Below are positions 10,945 to 22,960 of a stretch of DNA of 64,000 bases, one piece after another. The position numbers and the translations under genes are program-made. This DNA is from Megalonaias nervosa (lineage: Eukaryota > Mollusca > Bivalvia > Unionida > Unionidae), in NCBI GenBank assembly GCA_016617855.1, contig JAECUM010093655.1:1-64000 (forward strand), in the 5' to 3' direction. The notes beneath the pieces were generated by a model. That model did no database searches and had not been told where the DNA came from. It worked only from the letters and a program-made list of their open reading frames with translations. Positions within the stretch are counted from its first letter, which is position 1, and the number at the start of each line of letters is the position of its first letter.

Positions 10945-12220
10945 GTTCATGTGTTCCAATCACACTCTTCAACTTTGCCAGGTCACAAAAACCATTAGTA
11001 ACTTGTATTCAATTAGACCCTATCATATCACAGCTTTAAATTGGGACATATCGGTAGCATTGATTAGAAATTTTGCAAGGCATAGTGGGATATCCCAAAT
11101 GTAAATTGATCTGACTGGCATATCTTTTTCTTGCAAGTTTTCATGTGTATTGATCCCAAAATGAAAAAAAAATGTCACTTTGACTGCATTTAAAATCTGG
11201 GGCATGGTATGTAATTACCAGCTTGGTTATTAAACTTTCATCAAATTATCCTGCCCTTGGGTACCTTAGAATTATGAAGCACTTAGAATTCATAGACATT
11301 ACTGAGGTTTTCAGTTCCTGTTCATGAATTTTGTTCTAAGCCTCAGGTTGGGATTTTTAATTCCAAAAATACAATATATTTCCTGTAGTTTATTTTGTAC
11401 CCTCTAATAGTTCTTGAGTCTGCTTCGAGTGTGTATGTTGGACTCATCAATAAGCGTATGTATCCACACAAAATGTACGACTCTGCAGCTAAAAGTGCAT
11501 AAGAACCTGCCCTAATTGTGATGAATGGAATGACTAAAGGACAGACAGACAAGGAATCCCATTTTTATTGTGGTATTAAGGGTCACTAAGGTGGGTAATA
11601 CAGCAAAATGTCTTGCTTTGATGTGGTTTCTACATTTTTGAACACTGTTTTCAAGAAAATGACAAGTGCCACAGAAGAAGGGATATCTTGTAAGCTTCTG
11701 CTCAATGACAGCTGATGTTGATACGGTAACTGCTTTACTACAGTGGTATGTGGTATGAGGCATGCAGCAGATACAGGGGTACCGTGTGGCTCACTGACTG
11801 ATGTTGATATTTGGTTTACATTTTATGATCCAAGATCAGCTTACAAGAATTAATTAACCATTGATTTTTAAAAAATAGTTTAGTGAAATTTTGATACCTT
11901 TTGTGGAAATGCCATTTTGCATACCTGCAAACATGTAACTGTGTCCCAGAATAAACACAATTATCACTGGCAGATTGTTATGCCTTACACATATGTATAT
12001 GTCTGGTGCTGGTGATCAGAGACCAGTAAGCAGCACATGTTTACATGGAAATTATTGTTTTAATGCAGTGAAAACATTGAAATTGAATGTTTGGAAATAC
12101 AATATTCCCCATAAAAAATTGTACTTGTTGTCATCCATTAATATTTGGTTTTTTTGACCAGTCTTCCTTCATTTTAATTATCTGACATACCAGTACTCCA
12201 TTTTTGTCACATACCCGATA
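10945..12220. other. Intergenic/upstream stretch, nothing supported
   Basis: Small open frames on both strands show no recognisable domain, no codon bias and no convincing splice sites. I see no repeat of note. Confidence 0.5.
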
Positions 12221-12225
12221 CACTT

Positions 12226-12438
12226 GCTTATAAGCTGGGTCCAACTGCAAAGCAAGATTGACACCGATCTGCATTTGCATAATGCACCAACAGGTCAGGG
12301 ATGATATTGTTGTTTTGCTGATACATGTAACTCCTAATAAAATGCATAGATCCAGATCTGCCAATGCATTATGTGACAGCAGATCTGGGTCCATACAGTT
12401 TGCAGTTGGAACCATCTTGTAAGTGAGTGTATATGGTA
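12226..12438. mobile_element. M1 double-hairpin MITE, copy 1
   Basis: Begins ACTTGCTTATAAGCTGGGTC, CAACTGC and ends GCAGTTGG ... GTAAGTGAGTGTATATGGTA, so the ends are inverted repeats of about 30 bp. Inside are two arms of the form 'gatctgcat..gcataatgcac..caggtcag' and 'agatctgccaatgcattatgtgacagcagatctggg'. Each is a hairpin. It is one of nine related copies in the window. Confidence 0.75.
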
Positions 12439-12500
12439 ATTGTCAAAATTTATATCTTTAGACCCGCAGGATGTCCATTGGTTATTAGAATGTAACTATA

Positions 12501-12543
<43 letters not shown>
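12501..12543. repeat. (GAT)n microsatellite
   Basis: Fourteen GAT triplets in a row on the + strand. No open frame of interest includes them. Confidence 0.95.
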
Positions 12544-12544
<1 letters not shown>

Positions 12545-14250
12545 CAGTGATGATTTGTGGTGCTAATCATTCTTAGTGTTTCAGTCACTCCAGAGCTTTT
12601 TTCCAAAAGACATTTTTTCCTTAAAGACACAAAGATCAAACTTTGTAGTTCATCCTAAACAATTTAAGTGACTGAATAAAAATAAAAAACATGACAAAGG
12701 TTAAAGTGCGATTAAAAAATGTATTTATTTACTATTTTTGTGTCGATGGTCACAACGATGATGACAGTGCTGTCAAGCAACTCATCATTTGAACTGTATG
12801 CAGAAAAACTATTTTTTGAACTGTATGCAAAAAAACTGTACTGTCATATACCTTTGTAATTTATGTTTGGCTTGATGCCATAGATTAGGTTATGCTAGGC
12901 TTCCATGGGGAACCAAAAGATTCACAAAAGATTGTGCGTTTATTCTGTTTTTATTTTCTTATTTTCTTAGAGTGTTTTAACAAACAAGTATCAGTTTAAA
13001 TTTTTGAGAGATGTGTGGTATTTGAACTAGATTTTTCATGTTGGTTTGATGTGAACATAATCTTGGGTTTCTCACTTCCAATATTTTGGACATTAGGCTG
13101 TATTACATACAGGTGTGTAACACAAAATCAGACTTAACAGTTGACGGATTTTGTTTTGCTTTTGTTGGTAGCTTTGTTACCATATCATCTTGGTCTTACC
13201 TGCAGTTAGTTTAAACAATGACTGTATTTGTTTCATAGATCCATTGACTTAGAGAATTGACAGCCATTATTGGGTAATTAGCATTCAGTGTAGCTCAAGA
13301 AGTCACTAATAAAAATTTGTACCCATTTATACATTGTTATAAAGGTTTGAAAACTGGGCCAAAAAGAATTTGGCAACTTGTACAGCTGTATGTTGAAATA
13401 AAAGTCTAAGTACTGACCATTTTATTGGGGGGGTGTGTGCTTGAAGTTTAAAATAAGAAATCTGGCACTCAGATGGCTTGATAAAAATATTCTTGCTCAG
13501 ATTTATTGTAAGACAGAAGCAATTATGTCCATTATATATGTTTGAAAAAAACCCCACCTTATCTAGAGTTAGAAATGAAAATATCCCATTTGAAATGGAA
13601 ATCCAAGGCTGTCCCACTCCAACACTAAATGATCTGTGCCTAAGCCTAAACACCTGGTAGATCTTCAACATATTTTGCATGAATTATTTTGAAACACAGA
13701 CAATCCATTCAACAATGTATTTGCTTGCCACTTTTCCCCTGGGGTCAAGGTCACATTCATTGAAAATTTGCATGAAGGTTTTGGTTCAGGCTTTTTCATT
13801 TGCTTAAATTTCCTAAAACCCTTTCATGGATTTCATTTTTCTTGGAATGGACAATTATCAAGATAAAACAACCTATTGACCTTGACAATGCTTTGATCGG
13901 GGGCTTAACATGCAATCCAATACCCTTCTTGTGTATTAACAGGTGTTTAAAATTTCCACTAGACTGTTGAGTCAGTATCCAGGGCCATCACAATTTTGTA
14001 TTGGACAAAAATGGCACCATGGGCTAGCATTGCCTTTGGCATCCCCACTTGTAAAAAAAACCCCGCAAACTTTGCAAAATGACCCCCTCCCCCCCCCCCG
14101 CTGAACCTGGCACCTTTAGCAGTCACCCACATTGCCCACCTCTTGCAAAGGCCATCAGTATGTGTATTGGTCACAAACTTTTTTTTTGCAGTTTATCAAC
14201 ATAATCAACTTATAGATTGTCAATGCGCATATTAACATAACTTGTATACT
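12545..14250. other. Stretch without a supported gene
   Basis: Contains a short near-duplication of 'gaactgtatgcagaaaaact' around 12790-12840 and homopolymer C and G runs near 13430 and 14085. The 117-residue minus-strand frame at 13327-13680 shows no family resemblance and no codon bias, so it is not called. Confidence 0.5.
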
Positions 14251-14253
14251 CAT

Positions 14254-14490
14254 TTGGGGGAGGGCAGTGGCCAAGTGATCTAAAGCACTTATCATTCTGG
14301 ATCAGTGCCATCTGATCTCAGTGTTAGTTCAACAGTTGGGCTTGGCTAACATGGGTACATGAGAAAGCTTATCCCTAGCTGCTCATGGGTCAGTGGTTCA
14401 TCCTGGGGTTTTCCCAGGTACTTCATCCACCAGTTTTACTGGCTGCCATGTATAGCCTATCATGTGCGGAAAAGAGCTTCAAACCCTACA
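14254..14490 (+). mobile_element. tRNA-derived SINE, family B (copy 1)
   Basis: Head GCAGTGGCCAAGTGATCTAA resembles an A box; the B box near 14327 is degenerate. The body carries GTACATGAGAAAGCTTATCC, CATGGGTCAGTGGTTCATCC and GGGGTTTTCCCAGGTACTTC, then CCACCAG and 'tactggctgccatgtatagcctat'. The same order is seen at 27835-28050 (+) and 46365-46600 (-). Confidence 0.7.
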
Positions 14491-14504
14491 AAAATAATAT
14501 ATAT

Positions 14505-14715
14505 TCACCTTTAATCCAAGTCCAACTGCAAACAACATAGACACTGATTTTGCCATTACATAATGCACCAGCAGATCAGGGTCTATGTGGTTCATTCTAC
14601 TGTTTACTCCTAATGATCTTCATGGACTCAGATCTGCCAGTGCATTATATAATGGCAGATCTGGGACAATGTAGTTTGCAGTTGGAGCCGACTTTTAAGT
14701 GAATATTAATGGTAT
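14505..14715. mobile_element. M1 double-hairpin MITE, copy 2
   Basis: Runs from CCAAGTCCAACTGCAAACAA to GTAGTTTGCAGTTGGAGCCG and ATTAATGGTA. The left hairpin is built on GATTTTGCCATTACATAATG and the right on GATCTGCCAGTGCATTATAT. It follows the family B SINE directly. Confidence 0.75.
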
Positions 14716-15003
14716 AACATGAAACTGTTACAGTGTTTCTTTTGAGCGATGGGCAGCGGGTCATGTTAATAAATTTGTAAAATAGTTAGGTTGACACAGA
14801 TAATTCCTAGTAAATATTTATCTAAATGTTATAAAATGGGGGTGGGCAGGGCTGTTATTCTTTAGATAATTAGATGCATTGAAAGGTCCAACAGAACTGA
14901 GTAATCACTGAATTAAATATTTCTATTTATTGGTTTAAAATTGTTTCTGTTGTACAGTTTTACAGCTACCAGTACATAATATTGGTTATATAGAAAACTA
15001 GTT

Positions 15004-15108
15004 TGTATTATTAGTTTGAATTAAAATTTGTATTATTAGTTTGAATCAAAATTTGTATTATTAGTTTGAATTAAAATATTTATTATTAGTTTGAATTAAA
15101 ATATTCAG
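15004..15108. repeat. 25-bp tandem repeat (4 units)
   Basis: TTAGTTTGAA recurs at 15011, 15036, 15061 and 15086, an exact 25-bp period. Units differ by one or two bases. Confidence 0.9.
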
Positions 15109-15109
15109 A

Positions 15110-16454
15110 TATAACATATTTAAGCATTATTGTAAGGGAACAACAATCACTTTTATTGATTCAATTGAATATTTTTCACATGTATGTATAATTCTTTTAT
15201 GTTGAAGATATCATAACCACAGGGTTTCCATTTTCCCTGTTGAAACACCAGTTGGTTGTAAACCAGTTCTACTATATAATTAAAATTATATGCCTAATTA
15301 TTTCTGTTGATCTGTTAACTTGGAATGAAGTGAAAGATAATCATTCGACATAAGACATGATTATCTCCCCTTATCTCATACAAAAAACCAACAATAAACC
15401 TTGTAATTTCTCTGTGTATCTACATGTATTTTCTTGTTCTTTGTTACTCCCAAATGTTACAAACTTACCAACCAAGCTAGTTACTTCTGTCAACTGACCT
15501 AATACATACCAGTGCACTTAACCTCATCTTACCAGACGTAACTATGTAAATTACTGTTCTTCTAGTTTTTTTTAGTGGGGCAGGGGAATATGTGATTTTA
15601 AAAATAAAATTTCTCGCTCCCAGAAAAAGACATACTCTTGCTCTTATCCGTAGAAAAAATTTGTAATTTAATTTAATCTCATTACTTGAAATATTTTCAA
15701 AGACCCCCCCACCCACCGATTAAATGTTTGATTTGTTGTTATGTGGTTAAATTTTGTGAGGTTGAGCTCATCGTAATAAGAACACACCAACAGTATAATA
15801 ATTAAACTTCAATCACATTGCATGTATATACTAGAAACGTTAGTTCCATTCTTCCATGTTAGAGCTCACCATTTTGGTGGTACATTGTGTTTCCCAATAT
15901 GGTCAGACTAAATAAAGCATATATTAGATTTACTTTTTTGTACATTGATTTAATGCCTAAATTTAAGCAGTAATGAGACATCAGACATGAATGGTGTACA
16001 TGGATAGCAATAGCAAAATGTTCCAAGCAATGTTTGCCAGCTTCTTTTCTTGCATGATAAAGATATATGCACTTTGAAGCATACACCTTTTTAAGCATTT
16101 GCTGGTATTATGACAATACGGTAATATAGTTAATACTTGTCTGCCCATCCTTCAGGTACTTTTGTCAGACTAAATGTGCAACTGAAATGCACAGCATTTG
16201 TCTTACCAGTAATTAAACTTTCAATACATTCTTATTTTATATATGTATATTGATGTTGAACATTATGTAAAAGAATCATTGAATTTGGTAGCATTTCCTC
16301 TGAGACAGGTTAGCATTCAGATTTGTTTTTCATTTGATTCAGTTTTATAGATTTATTCTTTTTTTCTTCAGATTTATATCATTCATCATAATTCAGTGTG
16401 GAGTTAGTCCTGTGACATATTATTAGTCACCTTCCTCATGGTGTATCTGTGCAG
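15110..16454. other. Sequence just upstream of the DCX exon, no gene supported
   Basis: AT-rich, without tandem arrays. It ends in the polypyrimidine stretch CACCTTCCTCATGGTGTATC and CTGTGCAG, the acceptor for the next exon. It is therefore probably intron of the same gene, if an upstream exon exists. Confidence 0.45.
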
Positions 16455-16874
16455 TTTGGGAAGAAATTAAAAATCCAGCATCAATGACGGCAACAATGTC
16501 AAGACGGATCCTCAACTTCAACACACATGTGTCCCAGGCGCACAGGGATGCTGTTGATGAGAGGTACCGTGATTTACGCAGACCAAGGAAAGTCCGTTTT
16601 TATGTGAATGGGGACCGTTATTTCAAAGGGAAGAAACTCTATATCACTCCACATAGATATTTCAATTTTAATGACTTGCTGAATGATCTGACGGGGAAGC
16701 TACCATCAAATTTGAATCTTCCTTATGGTGTAAGGCAGATATTTACGCCATCAAGTGGTCGTCGCATTACAGACATTGAGGACCTTCAGGACAGCCAGTC
16801 TTATATATGTGCAGGATTTGAAGGATTTAAGCCTATTAAATATGGAACAGCAGAACTTGAACCATGGTCATTAG
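16455..16874 (+). CDS. Doublecortin (DCX) domain exon of a microtubule-associated protein
   Basis: The exon encodes one complete doublecortin domain, a ubiquitin-like fold that binds between tubulin protofilaments. From the ATG at 16484 there are 130 codons plus one base. Residues 1-34 are a basic lead-in and about 35-119 are the DCX domain, with KVRFYVNGDRYFKG, LPSNLNLPYGVRQIFTP and QSYICAGFEGFKPIKYG, close in layout to the first DCX domain of DCX/DCLK. The acceptor is CTGTGCAG|TTTGGG and the donor TTAG|GTACGT, phase 1. The frame is also open from the acceptor to the ATG (reading WEEIKNPAS), so translation may begin in an earlier exon. There are two in-frame ATGs at residues 1 and 5. Candidates are DCX/DCLK or the invertebrate DCX-EMAP type. 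Domain identity is firm; subfamily is not. Confidence 0.92.
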
Positions 16875-17033
16875 GTACGTATACAAAATTATGCATAATG
16901 TGTGGCCATTGGGAAATCAGACCTTAAAGAATCTCATAGATTTCTGTAAAAAAATAAATAATTATAATTAATTAACATAATTTAGAGCACTTTTGCACTT
17001 TCATTAGGTGAGTTTGTATAACCCTGTTGAAAT

Positions 17034-17590
17034 AAATATAAACTTCATAAGCATTTCTAGACTTAGACCACTTGTAATAAACTTCATATGCATTTTTAGA
17101 TGTAGACCACTTGTAATAAACATTATAAGCATTTCTAGATTTAGACCACTTGTAATAAACTTCATAGACATTTTAGATGTAGACCACTTGTAATAAACTT
17201 CATAAGCATTTCTAGACTTAGACCACTTGTAATAAACTTCATATGCATTTTTAGATGTAGACCACTTGTAATAGACATTATAAGCATTTCTAGATTTAGA
17301 CCACTTGTAATAAACTTCATAGACATTTTAGATGTAGACCACTTGTAATAAACATTATAAGCATTTCTAGACTTAGACCACTTGTAATAGACTTCATATG
17401 CATTGCCAGAATAAGACCACTTGTAATAAACTTCGTAAGCATTTCTAGACTTAGACCACTTGTAATAAATTTTATAAGTATTACTAGGCACAGACCACTT
17501 GTAATAGATTTTATAAGCATTACTTAAGACTTAGACCACATGTAATAAACTTCATATGCATTACCAGACTTAGACAACTTGTAGTACAAT
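17034..17590. repeat. ~39-bp minisatellite with a 155-bp higher-order unit
   Basis: The monomer is about AGACCACTTGTAATAAACTT followed by CATAAGCATTTCTAGACTT. Four monomer variants alternate in fixed order, and the block starting CATAAGCATTTCTAGACTT at 17046 recurs at 17201 (155 bp). About 14 monomers are present; those after ~17380 are more divergent. It starts about 160 bp after the DCX exon's donor. Minus-strand frames read as ITSGL-type repeats and are not genes. Confidence 0.9.
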
Positions 17591-17594
17591 ATAT

Positions 17595-18710
17595 ACATTC
17601 AGCTCTTCCTTGTTATAATGTGGTACATGTAGTTAAAGGCCAAACCATCAACTGCATTATGTAAGAAACCATGGATTACGGAGATGCATTATGAACTGAA
17701 CCATGGTATAGCAACAACTATGTATGTGCCTAACCATGATATATCAGGAATGGTTGAATTTGTGAAATAATATTTTGAAAAAGGAAATGAAGATTTATTA
17801 CTAAACTTCATGTTGTTTTCTTTCAATTCATATTGTCATAATTGAAGCAACCAATTCAGAAACAGTAGTTTAATTTTGGTCATGTGGTCTATATTGGTAC
17901 CACATCATATCCAGAATTCTGTTTACAACAAAACATGTTAAATAACAGGAGAGAGATGTACATGAAAATATGTGATAATTCCTGATTTCCCAAGAGTATA
18001 CCAAGTTTTAATCACAATGCCTGATAAAAAAAAATGTATTTGTATAAATTCCCAGCTTTTAAACCTCAAAAATATGTGTCTAACAAAATACTGTAGTACA
18101 TATAGAAAGCCAGTGTCCTACAGTTTAGTATTATTCAGCTTTGTAGAATTCTGATGACAAAACCATGAAATTGCTCTTCATAAGAGTTCACTTAATTACA
18201 TAGCTTAAAACAAGATGCTGGCCATGGGCCGAATTTTAGCCTACCCCCCCCATAAATGTGTACTGATAAAGCTATATTCCAAATCTTAAGACAATGGGAT
18301 AGAATGGCATTGAAATAAAAGTCATAAACTTTTCATATTGAGGTTGATCTAGGATGTGGACAGATGCAGCGTTGCAAAATAGTTGAGCTATCAAGGGTAC
18401 ATTTTATGTACCTCTGTTTCCCCTCCAATGATTGTCAGTTTGGACTTGGAAAATGTCCCATGGGATCGTAAGGTGATCCTTAATTTTAATCATTGTATTG
18501 AATAAGTTATCCAACTATATTAAATAATATGGGATTGAAGTTTTTATTTCATTCTAAAATATTTCTGTTTCTCAACAAAATGAATATATATGTAAAGAGA
18601 CAATAATTTCACTTCACTATGTTCTAACTATTTGTTTGATAAACCTATTGGATTTTGGGAAGTAGAAACTCATTTATATGTTATATAAGCCGTTTGAATT
18701 ATAAACAGGA
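17595..18710. other. Intron 1 sequence without recognised features
   Basis: No exon, RNA gene or array is supported. There is weak M2-like text (CTTGTTATAATGTGGTACAT) near 17607. Confidence 0.5.
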
Positions 18711-18713
18711 TAG

Positions 18714-18812
18714 CAGCCTTGGCGTGGCCTTGGGGAAAGTCACTTAGATCCCATTTCCTTATCATCATACAGGCAGTGATGTGTTAAAAGGCAGTAAATA
18801 AACCCCTTCCAA
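18714..18812 (+). mobile_element. SINE family C, 3' fragment
   Basis: Contains GGCCTTGGGGAAAGTCACTT, AGATCCCATTTCCTTATCAT and GTGATGTGTTAAAAGGC. This is the shared 3' half of the family C SINEs at 19570, 44211 and 52610. The tRNA head is missing. Confidence 0.6.
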
Positions 18813-18867
18813 ACAACCAACCCTCAAGTTTTAAAAAATTGTTTAGTGCTGTCCTCCTTGTTTTATA

Positions 18868-19062
18868 CATCACTCCCTCATTATAATGCTTTTAATGGAA
18901 GTCATGGTGTATGCTGTTTTATTGTGAGATTACCTTTTAATGAAAATCATGTTAATTATGCATACAGTTCTATGAAATGGAATCATCTCGATCATATTCA
19001 CCTTATAATAGGAAATGTGTTATAATGAATGTCAGTATAGTGAGTGCTGAAATGGGGAATAA
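18868..19062 (+). mobile_element. M2 MITE copy
   Basis: Starts CACTCCCTCATTATAATGC. Its second half, ATGAAATGGAATCATCTCGA ... GTGTTATAATGAATGTCAGT, aligns to one monomer of the 57.6-59.4 kb satellite. Non-coding. Confidence 0.55.
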
Positions 19063-19383
19063 TGTTGTATGCATGAGAAATGCTTTTCAATTGGTATACT
19101 TCAATTTCAGTTTTTTTAATATTTCATTTTCAATTGTTTTTAATTTTGGCTTGGGTCAGTAGAAGAAAGTATGAGACTGTCTTGCAGACTTACGATGAGT
19201 TCCTTATTTGCTTATATGTCAGTGGAATCAGTTGACAACAAAGTTACTTTTATCAAATTTTTTATATTGCAGGGTACTAATTTAAGTATGAATGATTATA
19301 GAAGTGTTCTAGATTTCTTTTATGGTTCCGCTTTGTGCAGTACTGATGTCAGTTTTCACATGTTTTACTGGTCTTTCTTTGTT

Positions 19384-19881
19384 CAGTCTGATTAAAATTG
19401 AGATTGCAAACATAATAGAAATGTGACAAGGTCATGTTCTGTTTGTTTCTTCAATTCACCAATCAGGTTACGGCTTTCACATTTACGAAATGGAAAATCA
19501 TCATTAGGAACATATCGTTTCTTATGGTCACTCTCCTTAACATGACGTGCAACGCTTTATCTAATAGGTATGGAGCAGCAGTAGCTCTTTTGGTTCAGCA
19601 TCAGATTAATAATACAAGGATTACAGGTTTGATACCTGCCCATGAAAGGCACTTATGTCCTATTTCCTTTGCATGATATAGCCACTAAAATAAATGTGGT
19701 AAAAGTGCCTTCAAAAAGCCACCAATTTTTTTTTTTTTTTTACAAAAAAATTATCTGATCAGTTTATTAAGGTTTATTAAAATAAGTGGACACGGAATTC
19801 CAAATCTCACAAGAAAATGAACCTTTATTAGTGCCTATCAGATCTACTTACCATAAGTAGACCTCAGTTTTAATCAGATTG
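19384..19881. mobile_element. Probable M3 MITE interrupted by a SINE
   Basis: The left end CAGTCTGATTAAAATTGAG (19384-19402) is inverted at 19863-19881 with 17 of 19 bases paired. Both ends resemble those of the M3 element at 23424-23742. Removing the SINE at 19570-19727 leaves about 340 bp, close to the 319 bp of the other copy. The inner arms are too diverged for certainty. Confidence 0.4.
19570..19727 (+). mobile_element. tRNA-derived SINE, family C
   Basis: The tRNA-like head includes CAGTAGCTCTTTTGGTTCAG and a B box ACAGGTTTGATACCTGC at 19623-19639. The 3' part is AGGCACTTATGTCCTATTTC, 'gcatgatatagccact' and 'tgtggtaaaagtgcc', ending in a T-rich tract. It is non-coding and apparently inserted into an older MITE. 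Confidence 0.7.
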
Positions 19882-20197
19882 CAAATTCATTATAAACTGG
19901 TTCCAGGATTTCTTCCTTGCTTCTGGTTTGTTTTTTGTGCTTGGATATACAAAACTATTCGATGATTTATGTTCTTTGTGAGAAAAAGGTTAAAAATATA
20001 AAACAAAGCCTACCCCAAATAATGAGTCTAATTTTTTACACGGACACATATTCAGTTTTAATCAATCACATAAAGTGAAGATATTATCCAAAGTTCAAAA
20101 ACAGTTTCTTTTGTGCAAAGTAATTTAGCAGTGAGAAAGTGTCATGACTTCATAGTCACTCATAAAATAAGATAATAACATGGTATACAGCTGTAGC

Positions 20198-20198
<1 letters not shown>

Positions 20199-20252
<54 letters not shown>

Positions 20253-20264
20253 TAATAATAATGA
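20199..20264. repeat. (TAA)n microsatellite
   Basis: About 22 TAA triplets with one or two G interruptions near the right end. The poly-isoleucine minus-strand frame is an artefact. Confidence 0.95.
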
Positions 20265-20494
20265 TACAGTGGCCCCAGATAACTATTTGACCTATTGGGT
20301 ACCAGTATTTCACTCATAAAATTAAAATTAATTGAGTGAAATTACAGTTTTACAAAAAGAATTAGGTATTTTTCAATTTTTTTGTGATTTTTAAAATAAA
20401 CCCCAACTAATTTAACTCTTGTTTTGTTTTAGCTCTTGTTTTTTTATGGGTCTCAACTTCAGTTGATACTGCACCTCAGAAACCAGAACCACAA

Positions 20495-20633
<139 letters not shown>

Positions 20634-20899
20634 AGAAATGTAACTGCAAGGAATAACTGTGACATTCTTAAAACTATTGTTGTAAATTTAACATGTATAC
20701 ATGTCCAAATCTAGTGGCGTAGGAACTGGATCCATGTGTATCTTTCAGAAATGTAACTGGAAGCTAAAACTGTATATTTCTCAGTAACTTTTGTTGTAAC
20801 TTTAAAATATATAGTACATGTTCACATCTAGTCAGTCACTTTACTTCCAGGTAACCTTAACCATTTTTCTGGGCTTATAATCCCACATGAGCCTTTCCA

Positions 20900-22130
20900 T
20901 TCTCCTGTTTTTGGTTAAGCAGAGCCTTCAGGCTGGACCAGGATTAAAGTCCCTTACTGAAGGTCCACACATATTAATGTTTAACCATACAATGTCCCAT
21001 TTCTCACTTTTCTGAGATGATCCAAACTTGTTCTTCAGGTAGCTAAAACTGCAATCAGACTCTATGCTGGTAACCATCAAAAATGAGGGTCTCATTTGCA
21101 AGTGTAGACACATTGGGGGCAAAGTCCATTATGAAGGAAAATCATCCTCTTGCATATTTTACTTACGCCAAGTTGAGAGGATTACCCCTTTGTCATTGCA
21201 CAGATTCCTGGCAATGCCTTGATCAGTGTTTGTTTGTCTAAAATTGATGGAATCATCTTCTGATTCACTGTCTCCTTCTCAGTTTTTACCTTCTTTTATG
21301 TTCCATACATTCATCCAAAGACTCTATTGCCTGCTTACTGTCTTCTGTGGAGAAACACACTGACTGTTATAGATTCAAGCACATGAACCATATCTTTGAG
21401 ATCTATGATGTTTTCCACTTTGAACCTCCACTAGATAGTCTTGGAATTATTTGTGAAATATTCCAGCTTCACTGACTCAAACTGTGGTTGTGGACTTCAC
21501 CATTGTAAGATGCATACAGCTCTCTTTTACTTAAGTGTTCTTTTTCTTGTCAGTTAAGCAGTCGTATGCAATGTACTACATGCTACTGGATGCATCTCAC
21601 TGAAGAACAGCCTCTGTTTATGAAGGTGACAACTTAAGGTTGATAACTCTGTGAATGTCTGACATTGGGCCAGTCCATATTGCCACTATGTAATTCGAAA
21701 AGTACTCATGTGGGCCTGCCTTACTGTGGCATTTGTGTCATTTACAGAGTTGATAAAACTGATAACAACAGCACATGTAAACAGCATCAGCTGCCTCCTT
21801 CACCCCAAACCAGTGTATAGAGTGGAGTTCCTTTATTGCAAGTTCTGGTTCTTCTTAAACTTTTTGAATTTCTTCTAATGTTGTTGCCCATTGATGAAGT
21901 GATATAATGTACTAAATTTGTCTCTAAACTTTAGCAGGGATTCATTGTTTTTAAATAGAATCTGTTAAAGGCAGATACAGATAGTGGGCAATACAGCATG
22001 TTGGAATGGCAATGGAGGCATATTTACATCACATTTGTACATCCACACCTGTTTTCTTTTCAAGCATGACACTTGCCCCATCAGTTGTGAAAGGCACATT
22101 TATATTCCCAACTTCCTGAGGCAGTCATGA
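20900..22130 (-). pseudogene. Decayed hAT-type transposase
   Basis: On the minus strand a frame near 22100-21950 reads TTDGASVMLEKKTGVDV, an in-frame stop, then IPTCCIAHYLYLPLTDS. DGAS.VM (22065-22082) and the C-x-A-H-x-L box about 25 residues later match the catalytic-domain region of hAT transposases and their domesticated relatives (ZNF862/KIAA1586-like). Downstream to about 20900 the minus strand still looks protein-like in short stretches but has many stops. The N-terminal BED-finger side is missing: the POU-octamer minisatellite begins at about 22150. The element is dead. Confidence 0.55.
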
Positions 22131-22149
22131 GTACCAGCTATAATGGTGT

Positions 22150-22960
22150 GAGAGCAGCTTTCCTGTTTGCAAATATTTGCTGTGAGAGTGGTCACAGGTT
22201 AAACCATCCTGTATGTAAATATTTGCTATGAATATGGTCACATGATGCCAATCCTGTATGCAAACATTTGCTAAGAGAGTGGTCACAGTTTAAACCAATC
22301 TGTATGCAAATATGTGCTTTGAATATGGTCATAATGCCCAACCTGTATGCAAATATTTGCCAAGAGAGTGGTCACAGGATAAACGATCCTGTATGCAATA
22401 TTTGCTATGAACATGGTCACATGATGCCCAACCTGTATGCAAATATTTGCTAAGAGAGTGGTCAAAGACTGCCAACCCTGTATGCAAATATTTGCTATGA
22501 ACATGGTCACATGATGCCCATCCTGTATGCAAATATTTGTTGAGAGAGTGGTCACATGATGCCCAACCTGTATGCAAATATTTGCAAATTGAGTGGTCAA
22601 AGACTGCCAACCCTGTATGCAAATATTTGCTATGAACATGGTCACATGATGCCCATCCTGTATGCAAATATTTGTTGAGAGAGTGGTCACAGGCTGCCCA
22701 TCCTATATGCAATATTTGCTAAGACCATGGTTGCAGGGTTCCAATACTGTATGCAAATATTTGCTAAAAATGTGGTCACAGGATGCCCATCCTGTATCAA
22801 ATATTTGCTAAACATGTGGTCACATGATGCCCATTCTGTATGCAAATATTTGCTAAGAATATGGTCACATGATGCCCATCCTATATATAAATATTTGCTA
22901 AGAGAGTGGCCACAGGCTGCCCATGATGTATGCAGATATTTAAGAAAGTGGTAACAGGCT
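22150..22960. repeat. ~45-bp minisatellite carrying a POU octamer and a 12-bp palindrome (18 units)
   Basis: The unit is about CCTGTATGCAAATATTTGCT, AAGAGAGTGGTCACAGGATG, CCCAA. At least ten units keep ATGCAAAT, the classic POU/Oct octamer, within the perfect palindrome GCAAATATTTGC. Two unit types (GAGAGTGG and GAACATGG) largely alternate, giving a ~90-bp dimer. A block of about 100 bp at 22459 is repeated at 22593. The open minus-strand frames are repeat artefacts. Confidence 0.92.

Noticed and set aside
13327..13680. 117-codon minus-strand frame
   Set aside because: No recognisable domain, no codon bias and no splice context; expected by chance in a window of this size.
22283..22712. Minus-strand frames of 127-135 codons
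   Set aside because: They are translations of the 45-bp octamer array in two frames; no start context, splice site or domain.
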